The translations under genes and the position numbers were made by a program. The notes beneath the pieces were generated by a model that worked only from the letters and a program-made list of their open reading frames with translations, had not been told where the DNA came from and made no database searches. This document shows, one piece after another, positions 1-11,678 of a stretch of DNA of 64,000 bases. Source of the stretch: Spirodela intermedia (taxonomy: Eukaryota; Streptophyta; Magnoliopsida; Alismatales; Araceae); assembly GCA_902729315.2 (NCBI GenBank), contig LR746267.1:8310424-8374423 (forward strand). The letters are read 5' to 3'. The first letter of the stretch is position 1, and every line of letters begins with the position of its first letter.

Positions 1-1628
1 ATCACCGAACAGTATGGAACACAGTCACTCATGAAACCTGCCTCCTGCATCTTACGGACATAGAACTTTGCTCTGTGGGGCAATTCAGCGCTACACAAGA
101 TCTGTACAATAGAATTATATGCACATTTATCTGGGGAAAACCCATATTTTTCCATGCTATCAAAGGTCTCACAAGCTTTAGCGGTATTCTTGGCGATTCC
201 ATATGCTTTAATCATCACATTTAGAACGAGCACACTGAGTTTCTGTTTGACAACAGAACACCCAAAGGCTTTCTCCGCTAGAGACAGGTGGCCATGCACG
301 CCAAAGGCATCAATGGTGGCAGCGTAGCATTCTGAACTCATCTCATGTTGAAACCGGAGAAACCACAGCCAGGATTTCTCAAGCATCCCAACATCGACAT
401 ACATTCTGGTCAGCGCTGTTTGTGTGTACTCGTCCATCTCAATACCTTGGTCCTCCATCTCCATGACAAGGGTCTCGGCTTCTTTGATCATTTGCCTTAT
501 GGAAAATGCATACAAGAGCGTTCTGTAGCTAACAGCGTCCGGCAGGAGACCAGATGCCTTCATTTTTGAGAAGGAACCAGCTGCCGCATCGATATCATCA
601 GATTTAACATATATTGAGATGAGGATGTTGTATGTCCTTGAGTCGGGAAAGCATCGGATCTCTTCCATCTTCCCCAAAAGTGCAGCCACTTCCTCCAATT
701 GGCCATGATTCCCACATATGTGAATCATCGTATTGAAGGTCACAGTGTTTGGGACGATACCTTGTTTAAGCATTTCAGCAAACAGGTCCGATGCCTCTTT
801 AAGTTGCCCAGCCTTTCCATGTATATCGATCAAAGCGTTATATGTGTGCGAGCTGAGGTTCCCCTGCATTGAGGAGGAATCAGAGGTAGAAGATGACCAG
901 ATTTTGAAGAACTGCTGGGCCTCTCTGAATTGACCCGCCTTCTTGTGAGTCTGCATGACAATCCCCATGGTAACCTCATCGGGTTCCATCCCTCTCTTGT
1001 ACATGTCCGCCAACCAGAGAAGGGCTCCTTTCTCCATTCCCCCTTTGCTGAAAACATCAATCAACGTGCCGTACGTAGGATTCGACGGCGCAGTCCCGTC
1101 GGCCTGCATCTCACACCAGAGGGACTTCACCAAATCCCATTTCCTCTCCCTCCCCAGAATCCGAAGCATGATGTTGTAATGAATCACGTTGAGCTTGTAG
1201 CATTTCTTCCTCTTGAACCACTCGAATATCTCCAGCGCCCTCTCCCAGTCGAACTGCTCGTGGAGAATGATGCTCCTCTCTTTGTCGCTGAGGCTCTCCT
1301 CCCAGGGCTTGAGAGCCTCGTCCAGGTCTCTTACGGCTTCTAACGCCCGCAAGATCGAAGGGATACACCCCCCGTAAGAAATCCACTTCGCCTGACGCCT
1401 AGCGCCGTCTACGCTGCGACAATTCCCCGCTCCATCGCTTCCCTTATTAACCACCGCCGCATCAACTCTCGTGCTCATCCTCATTCTTCCGGAAACGCGG
1501 TTCTCCTTCCTCGCCATGACCAGTAGAATGTCATCGAGGGACTGAACTCCATCGCGGGGGACAGCAGCAAGTGCCGACCCCAGCGTCCTTGAAGAGACAA
1601 GGCCACTGAAGCAGCAACAACTAGACAT
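1..1628 (-). CDS. Pentatricopeptide-repeat (PPR) protein, 3' end off window
   Basis: The reverse strand is one uninterrupted frame from an ATG at 1628 to the left edge, giving about 542 codons with no stop, so the 3' part lies outside. The first ~75 residues are Ser/Arg-rich and look like an organelle leader. They are followed by degenerate 35-residue PPR units, recognisable by phrases such as HYNIMLRILGRERKWD, PTYGTLIDVFSKGG and TYNALIDIHGKAGQLKEA. This is the P-class arrangement of the Arabidopsis At3g23020-type proteins (about 840 aa), which would put roughly 300 residues outside. PPR proteins bind organellar RNA with about one repeat per base; the target cannot be read here. No intron is visible, as is usual for the family. 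The start was chosen as the first in-frame ATG after an in-frame stop. Further in-frame ATGs at about 1517 and 1481 are alternative starts. Confidence 0.9.
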   Translation of the reverse strand, partial: MSSCCCFSGLVSSRTLGSALAAVPRDGVQSLDDILLVMARKENRVSGRMRMSTRVDAAVVNKGSDGAGNCRSVDGARRQAKWISYGGCIPSILRALEAVRDLDEALKPWEESLSDKERSIILHEQFDWERALEIFEWFKRKKCYKLNVIHYNIMLRILGRERKWDLVKSLWCEMQADGTAPSNPTYGTLIDVFSKGGMEKGALLWLADMYKRGMEPDEVTMGIVMQTHKKAGQFREAQQFFKIWSSSTSDSSSMQGNLSSHTYNALIDIHGKAGQLKEASDLFAEMLKQGIVPNTVTFNTMIHICGNHGQLEEVAALLGKMEEIRCFPDSRTYNILISIYVKSDDIDAAAGSFSKMKASGLLPDAVSYRTLLYAFSIRQMIKEAETLVMEMEDQGIEMDEYTQTALTRMYVDVGMLEKSWLWFLRFQHEMSSECYAATIDAFGVHGHLSLAEKAFGCSVVKQKLSVLVLNVMIKAYGIAKNTAKACETFDSMEKYGFSPDKCAYNSIVQILCSAELPHRAKFYVRKMQEAGFMSDCVPYCSV

Positions 1629-1918
1629 TCTGGCCAAATCCCGCAGTCAATTCGGCTGCTTCTAGGTTTAGAGACCGCGAAGAAACTCCAGGGATTCGGA
1701 AGATGATGACGAAGTAATCGGCGGCAACCGCCGGGCGAAGCAGTCCGCAAACAGTCGAAGGCGAAGGAAACAACCGGCGGCAATAGAAGATTCCGGCACC
1801 ATGCAGTATTTTCTCCGGGGAGAGCGCCGGGGGACAGAAGATAAACCCTAGCTGCAGCTCCTTCTGCCACGCCGAACCTCTAAACTCGTTTCCTCTGCCC
1901 GCCATCTCAGTGTACGCT
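1629..1918 (-). promoter_or_regulatory. 5' leader of the PPR gene with an overlapping upstream ORF
   Basis: Upstream of the PPR start on the reverse strand is a GC-rich leader. It contains an ATG at 1905 in good context (GAG-ATG-GCG) that opens a 94-codon frame. That frame ends at 1621, a few bases past the main ATG at 1628. If the transcript starts upstream of 1905, this uORF would overlap the main start and reduce its translation. A leader intron could equally remove it. No related protein is recognised in the uORF product. Confidence 0.4.
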
Positions 1919-1929
1919 CCCAGCTCCAG

Positions 1930-2590
1930 CTTTGTACTCCGCGATGCGATAATATGACGTCATATTCCTAAAAAAAATCGAATGATCTGAATTAAAAGTT
2001 TCAATTAAAACTGCCGTATAATTATTCCTATAATTACGTAATTTTATCTTTAAAATAGTAAAATCAGTTGCCACAAACAGCTAGCTCGAGCATCTAAATT
2101 ATTTTAAAATAGGATATTTTCCTTAATTTTCTCAGCAAATCGTAATCAGACCAGATTTTTTGAATGATAATTTGATAATCTGACAAAAGTCAATAGTAAC
2201 ATTCAATATTTTTCAATATTTTTCTTCGAGTAAAAACAGACGCGAATTTATTATTATCCCAGTTTAATTTTTCCAGAAAATGAAAACTATTCCATGACAG
2301 AGAAAGGTATATAGCTCTTGAATCTTACTAGCGATGTTGATAACTATTGAAATATACTAAAAAAAGGAAATTGCTCCAACCTACGAGGAGAGTATGAAAT
2401 ATTGGGTGTCAGGTTATGCCAAATTAAGAATCTGACTATTTATTATGACAGATCATCCTGGGTCATCATTCAGTGTCTAGCTAAAAATAAAATAAAAAGG
2501 GTTAATTGCAGTCACTGTCACAATGGGATTGATCACACACAGGATAACCAGCCTTCTTACATCTTCCTCGTGTATGCTCTGCTGGTTACA
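1930..2590. other. AT-rich spacer between the PPR and bZIP genes
   Basis: This stretch is AT-rich with several homopolymer and short-repeat runs, for example a repeated CAATATTTTT near 2200. It should hold the PPR promoter near 1930-2100 and the bZIP 3' UTR near 2400-2590. No coding frame or known element is recognised. Confidence 0.5.
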
Positions 2591-5500
2591 CTAAGCACCG
2601 TCGGAGTCACCGGAGGGGGCTGGCTGGCCGTGGATCATCTTCTGAAGGTGCTCCAGGCTGGGAACCCTTCGGACGGAGACCGGCCGGGCCGTCTTTCCGC
2701 CACCGGCGGCGGCGGCGCCGGTGGCCTGGCCGGCGCCGCCCTGGCAGTGAGGCCGCCGCTGCTGCTGCTGGATGACGAGAGCTTTCGGGCCGTCGTGAAC
2801 GGGAGATGCTGCATCTCGGTGCTCGGCGGAGTTGTCGGAGAACGGCGCTCCGACGGCGGCAGCTACGTCCGGCATGTTGGGATAGGCGCCCTTCCAGCCC
2901 CTCACTCTCTTCACGGCCTCCTCCGCCATCTTCACCTGGAAGGGTTTCAAGGACCAGAGAAGGTCAGACGAGATCTCTGCAACTGCATGCGAATCTCACT
3001 CACATACAGGGGATCTCACCCACCTTGGCCCTCATCGTCTCCACGTCCGCCTTCAGAATCCTATTATTCACAGCGGCTTCACTGAACTTCTGGTTAATCT
3101 CGGCGAAGCGCTTCAACAGCGAGGAATTTTCGGCCCGCAGTTGAGAGACCTGTTCAGTAAAGTTCTAAAGATGGTAAATAACAAAACTTGAATCCCGTGA
3201 TGCCCCGGCGACCCAAACGGAAGGGAGGGGCGAAACCTGTGCCTCAAGCTCGCCGAGGTGCGCCTGCTTCCGCTTTCTAGACCGCCTGGCGGACTCCCGG
3301 TTGGACAGCATCCTGGGCAAAGATCATATCTTGAGCATTATCTCCATTCCCAGATTCTTGGAATCTAGAGGTTATACATTAGCCATTTCTAGAATGTTAT
3401 CATAAGAATTTATCTACTGGGCATTAAATCTGTATCAGAAGGCAATGTACTACATTAATTTAGCAATCGCCTTCTTCAGTATCCACAGGATGTGAAGTCC
3501 TCAAAGGAGTACAACCAGAGGAAGCTCCCTGAAAGCTCAGGGTGGACTGTTGGGTAGCCAAAGTTATTTACCTCCTGACACGTTTTGCGTCAGCGGGGTC
3601 CATGTTATCCATCATCACCGTTTCCCCATCGATCTCATCGTCATCAGATATCTCTCTGGATGAACAGCTCGTGGATGCTCTGGGTTGAGCCGCTGTGCTC
3701 TGCATAGCTGGTAAAGCAGGAATGGCGTTGTGCCCATCACCCTTGGGCTCATTAGGCCTCGAACTAGATCCTGTCCACGGTCATTAGCTTTAGAAAATAA
3801 ACTGAAAACTTGATTTCATTTCTCAAACTCTGGATTAATCAGACGAGCATGAACGACAGAGCACGATCAAAATATCGAATGCAAGAAGTGCTATGATGCA
3901 CATTCGTCATAATTTGAGGATATAAGCTGGCGGTAGTCGAGGACTGATGAACCAGAATGAAGGTATCTTCTGCAATTCAGGGCATTGGGACTGAACACTA
4001 GAAAGATCTCCTTTTCAGGTGAGACATTATTTGTTAGAATTAAAATTCATGCGGCATTTTCCGTGTTGTGAAACACTTCATAGATTAATGCCTTTTTTAG
4101 TAAGAATAAAAGGGATTTTGCCCCCTTTTCAGACGTGAACACTAGGAAAAGAAAAGGCTGAGCCGACGAAATTGATGGCCAATGCAATAATAGACAAACA
4201 GCAATGATAAATAAGGCAAAATATAATGTTTCAGAACACAAAGGATACTCTGAAATCATTATTCTATTTTTTCAATCATATGATTTAGGTTCTGAAATAT
4301 AACAAAATGATTATCGAGAAAATCCATAGGCATTTTCTTCTCCAAATGGCAAAACTTTTGGCATACAGTGATGGAGCCAATACAGTTCCATCATAATATG
4401 TACCTTCCCAAACTTACACCACTTAGGGAATTTCAGAACCAAATGCAAAGTCTCATTTTATTGATAAAAGGATGGGCCTAATAACACAGATCAGAGGTAT
4501 ATAAAGCTCAGAAAATGATCAAATGCTAACGACCATTTATGTAGGCCTAGATTTCTTATGAGCATGTGGTCTTTTGCTGAAGTGCCGTTTATTCATAATA
4601 AAGAATTCATAGGAAGTTCCCTACAAAAACCATTGAAGTGTGAAGTAGACGTTAGCTGAAGAAAACCAATGAGAACCTCCAATGTTCCATCTATGAACAG
4701 AGTTTTCTTGACCTCTTTAGGGAGGCCAACCACTCCCAGTAGACCCCAGTAATTTAATCATCCCTCTGACATGCAACTTTGCGGCAGATCAAAGGCTCCA
4801 GCCAAGGAACACATACCTTTATGAGGAGCTTGAGCCCCCATGTGAGAGCCATCGGGTACCCAGGAAGTGGGCCCAGAAAAGGAAGCTGATTCCTGAGATT
4901 TTGTACCAGATGTCTGCAGGGACCAAAACCCAGAAATTCAGCATAGAGGAAACTGGTTCGTAAGAAGAGCATAGACCCACTATAAGATATGATGAGCTGA
5001 AATGGATATATTTGCATATGATCATCCCTGTGTGAGCCCATCTGGGTCACTTCAATCAACGTTGATTAGAAACTGTACATGGACGGCAGCACATTGACGT
5101 AGGAGATGGCCTTTAATTGAAATGAAACTCCATTAAGGGTGATGGCATTTCTTCGAAGAAAATGTTCTTTAAAAATTTCTCTCCAAGCTTAATCAGACGT
5201 CTAAGGGAATACAGATCAAGATGGCTTCTCTAAACTCTGCATGAACCTTGGACAAAGGATTACGAAGGCATCCGCTTAGAAAACACTCTCTATGCTGCTA
5301 CGCGAATGATGATTTTGGGGGAGCAAGAGCCCCCGTTTAAATATGCCAGGAGGAGAAAAATAATCTCCCGAGGGGTCCGAGCCAGACAAAGGTTGACACT
5401 CCTGAGGAAACCTTGGAATGAGATAATCGACCTCGTTCTCCACACCCTGATGAGACCATGAGACGATAAAGAAAACAGGTACCCCTATGTAAACACGAGA

Positions 5501-6058
5501 AGTTTGCCATACATGCCACATAACACCAGTTTTGCGATCTTTGTTATCTGAACGCGAATTAATCCAGGGATATAGGACTGGAAATCAGACGTTTCGAAGA
5601 ACGAAAGGGTTTCTGCGGTACCCGAGAAAGGACGACCGCAGCTGCAGCGCAGGCGAGATCGAGCTGCTGTTTGAGATACTCGTGGTACTGGTCGGTGTCC
5701 TCGGGGATGCTCGAAAGCCGACCACCGGACACCCGGGAGACCTTCGGCGGGGCCACAGGCGCCACCTTGATCTCCGCCATCTCATCGTTCTCGTCTCGTC
5801 GAGATCCCAAGGACGCCAAAGGTTTGGCATCGGCATTATCCGCTGCGGCCTCAGAAACGTGATGGTGATCATCGGCATTGGATACGGCCGCCGGCGAAGC
5901 GCCGCCGGGGACGGCCTCCTGGAGGAACATCTGGAAGGCCCACTCTGAGGGGCTCCGGTTCATCATTTTCTGTTCCTTGCCGCCCCCGGCGGCGTGCGGG
6001 GACGACGACGGCGACGACGAAGGCCAGATGTGATTGGAGATCTCCTCCACGGAATACG

Positions 6059-6068
<10 letters not shown>
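2591..6068 (-). CDS. Group-C bZIP transcription factor (CPRF2/bZIP63-like), 6 exons
   Basis: Exons on the reverse strand are 6068-5622, 4913-4817, 3770-3572, 3312-3237, 3149-3024 and 2935-2591. All have GT-AG borders and join into one 429-residue frame. Residues 1-15 ([15 protein letters not shown]), the [17 protein letters not shown] block near 36-52 and the [17 protein letters not shown] block near 126-142 are hallmarks of group-C (Opaque2-like/CPRF2) factors. The basic region ([17 protein letters not shown], about residues 249-265) has the invariant N-x7-R. Its leucine zipper continues through HLGELEAQ and [12 protein letters not shown] across the exon 4/5 border. The tail has the conserved SLEHLQKMI motif. 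These proteins bind ACGT-core DNA and heterodimerise with group-S1 bZIPs in energy, amino-acid and seed-storage control. The zipper being split at VSQLR by an intron fits the family. Best guess among paralogues is bZIP63/CPRF2. Confidence 0.92.

Positions 6069-6092
<24 letters not shown>
6069..6092. repeat. (CT)n/(GA)n microsatellite in the bZIP leader
   Basis: A pure CT run sits directly upstream of the bZIP ATG, so the transcript would carry (GA)n immediately before the start codon. GA/CT tracts in leaders are bound by BBR/BPC factors in plants; whether this one acts that way is unknown. Confidence 0.85.
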
Positions 6093-6120
6093 ACGACGAG
6101 GACGACGACGACGAGTGACG

Positions 6121-7201
6121 AAAGGGTAAAATAGGGTTCACATTCTGGGATTTATGGAGAAACATGGCATTTTAATAAAACGTTTCCCAGAAAACCCGAG
6201 GAGTGATCCACTTGACTTCGAGGGGGGTTAAGGTTATTTTAGGAAATTCCATAATGGCGGCATTTTAGAAAATAGCCCCGAATCACTTTCTTCCCGGAAT
6301 AGAGAGCCTCCCGCGCGGATTCGGATAAGAGAGGGAGGAATTTCAGGGATATTTCGGGCAGTCGTTGATGGGAACTGGATAAGAGGTGGGCCCCGCAAAA
6401 GTGCATCGCACACGAAGGTTATTCCGAGGATTGACGTTACTTTCACGTCCCACTTTTGGATAATCTAAGCCCTCGCAGGGGTAAATCCGTAAGAAATTCG
6501 AATAGTTTATTCTAACCGGGACAACGTGAACATCTCTCTCTCTTCTTCTTATTCTTCTTCCAGGGGAGGATAAGAATGGGAGGAAGTCGGCGGAGGGTCA
6601 AATTTTTCCGTTAATATTAATAATTCAATTCCCTAGCTCATCCATCCCCATCCCCATCCTCATCTCCATCCCCCTCCACTAGCTGCATCATCGTTACCAA
6701 ATCATATTAAATTGATATAATTTGGAATCAATAATCCAGTTACTCATAATTTTTATTAAAAATAAAATAATTTTCTATTCGAGGGAACTGATGAACGATT
6801 TTTATCGTTCAAAATTGTTGGATGAGGATATAGAGACAATATCAAAAAATAAAGGGTGCTTGTGCGTGGTATGTCCGGCTTTTGAGCTGATCTTCAAGAC
6901 AATTTTCTCAGGACCTTAACCCGGTCTGCGTGTGGGAGATGACGGAGCTGGGGAAAGGGCTTCACATTACGCGTTGACTAGTGAGAAGTTGAATAGTCAA
7001 CCCGATAAGGGTGCGAACCTCTTGTTCTCCTCCGTTCCTCTTTCCTCTTTCGGGGGATAAGGGCGGGAATAAGTGGGCCCGCGTCCTCTCATTGGCCATA
7101 TCCTCTCCCCTTGTCGAGCTCAGGAGGGATCTGTGGGGCCCACGGGTTGGCCCCAATTTGGGGCTATCGTGGTCCTCGGGATTCCTTGTGTCTTGGAAAC
7201 G

Positions 7202-7233
<32 letters not shown>

Positions 7234-7472
7234 CCTTATCCAATTGTGGGGTTGAAGACGCCGGCTTTCTGCCCGTCTCTCCCCCTCCTTCAGAACTGGC
7301 TCCCAACGGCACCTATCGTTACCATCTTCCTGGGGTAAACTAGTGAAAAGATCTGTATATAGAATATAAATCGAGGGAAGAGAGAGAGAGAGAGAGAGAG
7401 GGCAGAGCCGTAACCAACTTCTAAGATTAACTGTCAACGAATTGTATATTAAAATACATATAGAGAGATAGA

Positions 7473-7514
<42 letters not shown>

Positions 7515-9214
7515 AGGGGGGGGGAGGGCACCCAATTACGAAGGTCGGCCATCGCTTAGTACCATCTTTAAACATACGCCATCTACATGCCGACAGAGAA
7601 GGATATGAGGCATGCACCTACTCCAAAAGTAGTTCATCAAGTTGTCATGTTGCAAGTGTTTATATAGTTTTAGAGGAGAGGGAGAGAGAGGATTTGCCCC
7701 TAATTACGCAGACAGCCCATTAACAAATAACACATTTAAATATATACGTCTTATGTCGGTAGAGCGATAAGGAGAGGACCCACCCCCCAGTGCTCATTAC
7801 GTGGTTAGACTCCAAACTGTTCATATATCTATCTAGAGAAGGGAGCGAGGGAGAGAGAGGAGTTGAGCCCAAATGGACAGCTATCGCCCCCACTTAAAAA
7901 CATGTTTAAAGATCCTACCTTTCCTGTAGAAATGCAGCACACAAGTGGGGTTGTTGTTTCTCTATCAAACAGGTCCTGGGACAAACGCATCACGTGGATA
8001 AGGATCCCGTTCGAGTACTGGTCGGTCTACACATGGGCAACCTCCCTCTAACGCTTGAACAATCCATCACGCAATTCTAAAAACTGGAGCCCTTGAAGCC
8101 ATAAAATTCCTTATGGAGGAGTATTCTAAGGATATGGATCCTAGCGATACAGACACTATTTCTCTTTCCCTCTCTCCTTCTCTATCTATCTATTTCTCCA
8201 TAAATATATAAAGATATATCACGATGTAGTTGTGGTCTTCTCTTAGCTCATGAAATGATGTGCTTAGGAGAGATCTTTGCCCAGGCCGTGACGTCGGGTC
8301 TGAAAGAGAGGAGAGAGAGAGAGAGAGAGAGGTGACCTGAAGCATGGGTGATGGATGTGCGTGCCATTCTCGAGAGAGAGTTTGGAAGAAGAAAGGGCTA
8401 GGTCCAATTGCAGAAGAAATGAGAAAAACCTGAGCAGCGAGGGAATGACGTAGTTGAGCCCCAGCACGACTCAGCCATAATTCTCCCCACCCACCCTAAT
8501 TTCCTCGTCAAGCTTCCCCATCTGAGTCTGCGTTGATGGCTGAAACTCATAAAACCCACACGTATGGGCTATATGTTTTGATCATGCAGCTTCCATTTGA
8601 TAAAAATAATAATTCGGGGGGAAAATAAATAGTTATTTGTCATTCTCACTCTAGAAACTCTCTCATTTCCAATGATGTGGTTGGGTACTCTTCATCATTA
8701 TCCATCCAAGTCCTCAGAACTACAATATAAAATCTTCCCAAAGATTTTAAGAATAAATCATCAACAGAAAGTGGGGTTGGTAGGAAGATGGAGAGAGGAA
8801 TCAAAGTTCTTAGACTTGATCCTTATAATTTCAGCTTAGGCTAGGCCTAGGTATCTATCGCCGGACTGACTTTTGACTTAGGAGCTCATAGACTTTGATC
8901 TGGGGATTCTGAAAGGAGGACTTGAACCTATGGGCAAGCCTTAAATTTAATTGTATCATCCTTCCTAACTCCAACCATCACACAAGTAACTCTTTGCATG
9001 TGTGCTAGTTACCTGCGTTGAGTGTTATCTTTGAATCTCAATCAGGCACAGAAGAGTGTTACACACAAAGAGAGACGCACAGTCCTTACAAAAGGGGACA
9101 ACAGAAGATAATTTGTATGCTCAGCTAGGCTTGAGGTTTGCTCCTTTTCTAGGAGGAGCACAGACACATGAAGGGTTACATGATGTTTTATCTTCGAACA
9201 CTTGGCGCTTTACC
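6121..9214. other. Gene-free spacer with clustered GA/CT microsatellites
   Basis: No gene is recognised. Simple repeats include (CT)n at 7202-7227, (AG)n at 7380-7400, (AG)n at 7476-7511 and (GA)n at 8305-8331, plus short GGGAGAGAGAG tracts near 7678 and 7850. The open frames here are created by the dinucleotide runs, which are open on both strands. The bZIP promoter should lie in its left part (6100-6700), where CCATCCCCATCC pyrimidine repeats occur near 6640. Confidence 0.6.
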
Positions 9215-9435
9215 TTCCAAGCAGTCCATCTTCACATTAGTTGGTTCTGCACCTTCGTGATGGTCCACCTTCTCACTGGTCGGTGCTTTGACTCCCCAAT
9301 GGTTCATCTTCTCATCAGTTGACGCATCATCTGCTTAACAAATCCATATTCCCATCTGTTGGCACTTCACCTCTTCGACAGTCCATCTTTTTGTCAATTG
9401 GAGCTTTGCCTCCCTGACGGTCCATCTTCTGCCAC
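9215..9435. repeat. Degenerate tandem repeat of about 45-55 bp
   Basis: A phrase like CAGTCCATCTTCTCATCAGTTGGTGCTTTGCCTC recurs about five times with many changes. The shared words are TCCATCTT, the GTTGG/GTCGG variants and GCTTTG/GCTTTA. The flanking sequence to 9800 is rich in CAC/CATG words and resembles decayed LTR-type DNA. No coding content is recognised. Confidence 0.45.
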
Positions 9436-10489
9436 ACCCACACACGTGTTTGCACCACCATTGTGGTACTCCCATTTTCCTATGTGTGTATGTATGCGCA
9501 TCCGCTGCCGTCTATCATGTCGAGCTGTCCTGGTGCAAGCACTATGCCATGGTACCTCATGGCACAGACATTAATGTTCTTACAAACAAATGCAGAGCCA
9601 TCATGGTGCGTAGCCCTTAGCACACACGTGCGAGCTTACACACTCAACACATGCAGAGCCATGCTACTACATGCCGTCTATACATGCATTGCACTGTCAA
9701 GGTTCACAACTATGATCCTTGATCTAACTTAGTACTATTGCCCGCCCAAGTCACATGCACCCATGTACAAGCCTCACCACTTCATGCGTGACGTGCCCAT
9801 GCTACATTATACCTTAGTTGGGCCCATTGATTACTACCAAGATGAATCAAGAGGGGAGCTATGAATTGCTTCTTGATTTTAATTCATAATTTTTAATACT
9901 TAAAAAAAAAACTATTTGTGTTATCTAATTGCTCTCCTAAATAATTGTAATTTATCTGATAGATGAGATAAACGAAAAGATTCAAAGGATGTAGGTTTTA
10001 TAGTGGCTTGGACAAATCCATTTGACCTATAACAGTTCCAGGTTCACAACCTTAGTTCCTCTTTTCTAGTTGCTAAAATGCATACAGATTTTCTTGGGAT
10101 TAGGAATCCCCTGTAATGTAGGCTCCACAAGCCTATATTAACCATCTAGGATCCTAGAATTCAGTTGTCCTAAGTAAATCACATTGCAGGCACACCAGGG
10201 GTGCCTCAACTATCAATCAATTTTAACTACATAATAATAAAGATAATGAAATTAACTTTGAGTATTTTTTACTGCCGCATAAAAAGTTAGTACATCATTC
10301 AAGACGGCATAAAAACATTCATTTGGAAATCAAAAGAAGAATTTGTTCGATGGAAATATGAGAGATATTTTTATTTCACCATAGAGAATTTTTTAGTTCT
10401 TGCATCCCAAACAATTTTCATTAGACATCAGAACAATCATTTATACGATCGAATGATTAATAACCTAAAGACAGGCCCATTTTGTTTTA
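9436..10489. other. Spacer, probably decayed retroelement DNA
   Basis: Nothing codes here. The CACACACGTG/ATGCCATGG-rich stretch at 9436-9800 resembles the block at 10930-11080. The stretch at 9990-10200 (GTTTTATAGTGGCTTGGAC... then a run of short polypyrimidine blocks) looks like LTR-type sequence, but no open frame survives. Confidence 0.35.
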
Positions 10490-10492
10490 AAA

Positions 10493-10685
10493 TTCCTACT
10501 TCTGTAGCTATTGGTTTGCGTTTTTATCCAATCAGGGAAGCAAAAATTGCTGAAGAGTGGTTATAGAATAGTTTTCCTTACAAACTAATCGTTCTACACT
10601 TCTTACTTGGTGTAGCATGCTACATGGGTCGTGAGTGGGAACTTAGTTTCTGTTTAGGTATCCGTAGTTTGATTGCTTTTCATCT
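10493..10685 (+). pseudogene. psbA: Plastid psbA fragment (nuclear plastid DNA)
   Basis: Translation gives IPTSVAIGLRFYPIREA, then an in-frame stop, then [20 protein letters not shown] and [11 protein letters not shown]. This is the D1 protein of photosystem II around residues 110-180. The stop and many substitutions (for example plastid WEA to REA) mark it as a decayed nuclear insertion, not a working gene. Only about 190 bp is recognisable; both ends fade into unrelated sequence. Transfer from plastid to nucleus is the simplest origin; passage through mitochondrial DNA is possible. Confidence 0.85.
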
Positions 10686-10689
10686 GAGC

Positions 10690-11079
10690 ATCGTTAAAGG
10701 GTCGAGATAGAGTGAGCCGATGGAAGGAGCTGCTTATGATCTTTCTCCAAACACGAAGTTCTGTCGAGATGATCTTGGCTTTGAATCAGTGGGGCATTGG
10801 GGGGAGGAGGCGGATAGGGGGAGGATTGTGAGGTAGCCACTCCCCCCTGGAAATCTCCTCTGAACTCTTGGTGCCCTAATTTGGGTGAAATGCTCGTTTT
10901 ATACTTGATTGTAATGGGCTGGGCCGTCTGCTCACCCTGCATGTGCCTCTGCACACTCACACGTCCTCACGTATTGTTGCATGCCTACACATGCATGCCA
11001 TGGCACATCATGTACACATCCCTCCGAACGAGACCACCATGTTCGCTCATGTCATTGGTGCAATTCCACATCTAGAACC
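10690..11079. other. Spacer left of the TSA-like cluster
   Basis: No gene is recognised. A CATG/CAC-rich block at 10930-11080 (TACACATGCATGCCATGGCA) resembles sequence at 9530-9680 and at 14745-14830, so it is probably a dispersed or co-duplicated repeat. Confidence 0.4.
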
Positions 11080-11640
11080 GCCCTCCATGCTGAGGTCAAA
11101 CACCAATACTCAAAGACAACCTTGTTAAGATGCCTTTGGCCCTCTGAACAACGAGCTGAAGTTTGGACTTGATGGACTACCGTGTGTGACTATACTAATG
11201 CTGTGAGTTTCACTCGTAGATATGCAATATATGCAAGTAGAGTTCGGAGAATAAGCTTTCAATCGAGGAGAGATCAAATCTTAGAAACAACACATAATAT
11301 TTGGAGAATAAATTCTTCGTGTGTCACTAAACCTCTAAGTCTGGACTAGGAACTATGATCGCAGTCTGTACAAGAGCAGAAGCGATCCAACAACGCGAGA
11401 ATGAGAGCTGTCAAGGAGAGGAAGAGATCGGTGTACAACGGAGCTTCCCCCTTCCTCTTTAACCCTCTCATCTAAGAGAAAGCTGACGGAGAGACCAGCT
11501 CTGTCCCTTTCCCACGATCTATCTATCTTCTGTTCCATTTGAGCTCTTATCCCACTGTTGCTTTCCGTTGATTTCTGCACTCTATCTCCACAACTAAGAG
11601 AAACATAAGTTGATTTCTGCACGCGCTGAGGGCCGACACG
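11080..11640 (-). pseudogene. Relic 1: decayed TSA-like exon 7 plus 3'-flank repeat
   Basis: Around 11130-11200 the phrase CCTCTGAACAACGAGCTGAAG and what follows is a worn, shortened version of exon 7 of the neighbouring TSA-like genes. It is followed by the same intron-6 words (GAGTTTCACTCGTAGATAT, GATCAAATCTTAG, CTTCGTGTGTCACTAAACC). From 11340 the sequence TGTACAAGAGCA...TTTCTGCACTCTATCTC recurs at 15728-15880 and 17128-17360. This is therefore a repeated 3'-flank module of the cluster, with no usable splice sites or frame. Confidence 0.65.
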
Positions 11641-11678
11641 GGGAGCTGTGGGTGGCCGTATCATGAGAACTGCCGGAG

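Noticed and set aside
7120-7617. 165-codon reverse frame across the GA/CT repeats
   Set aside because: It is made of Ser-Leu and Arg-Glu runs translated from dinucleotide repeats, with no domain and equal openness on the other strand.
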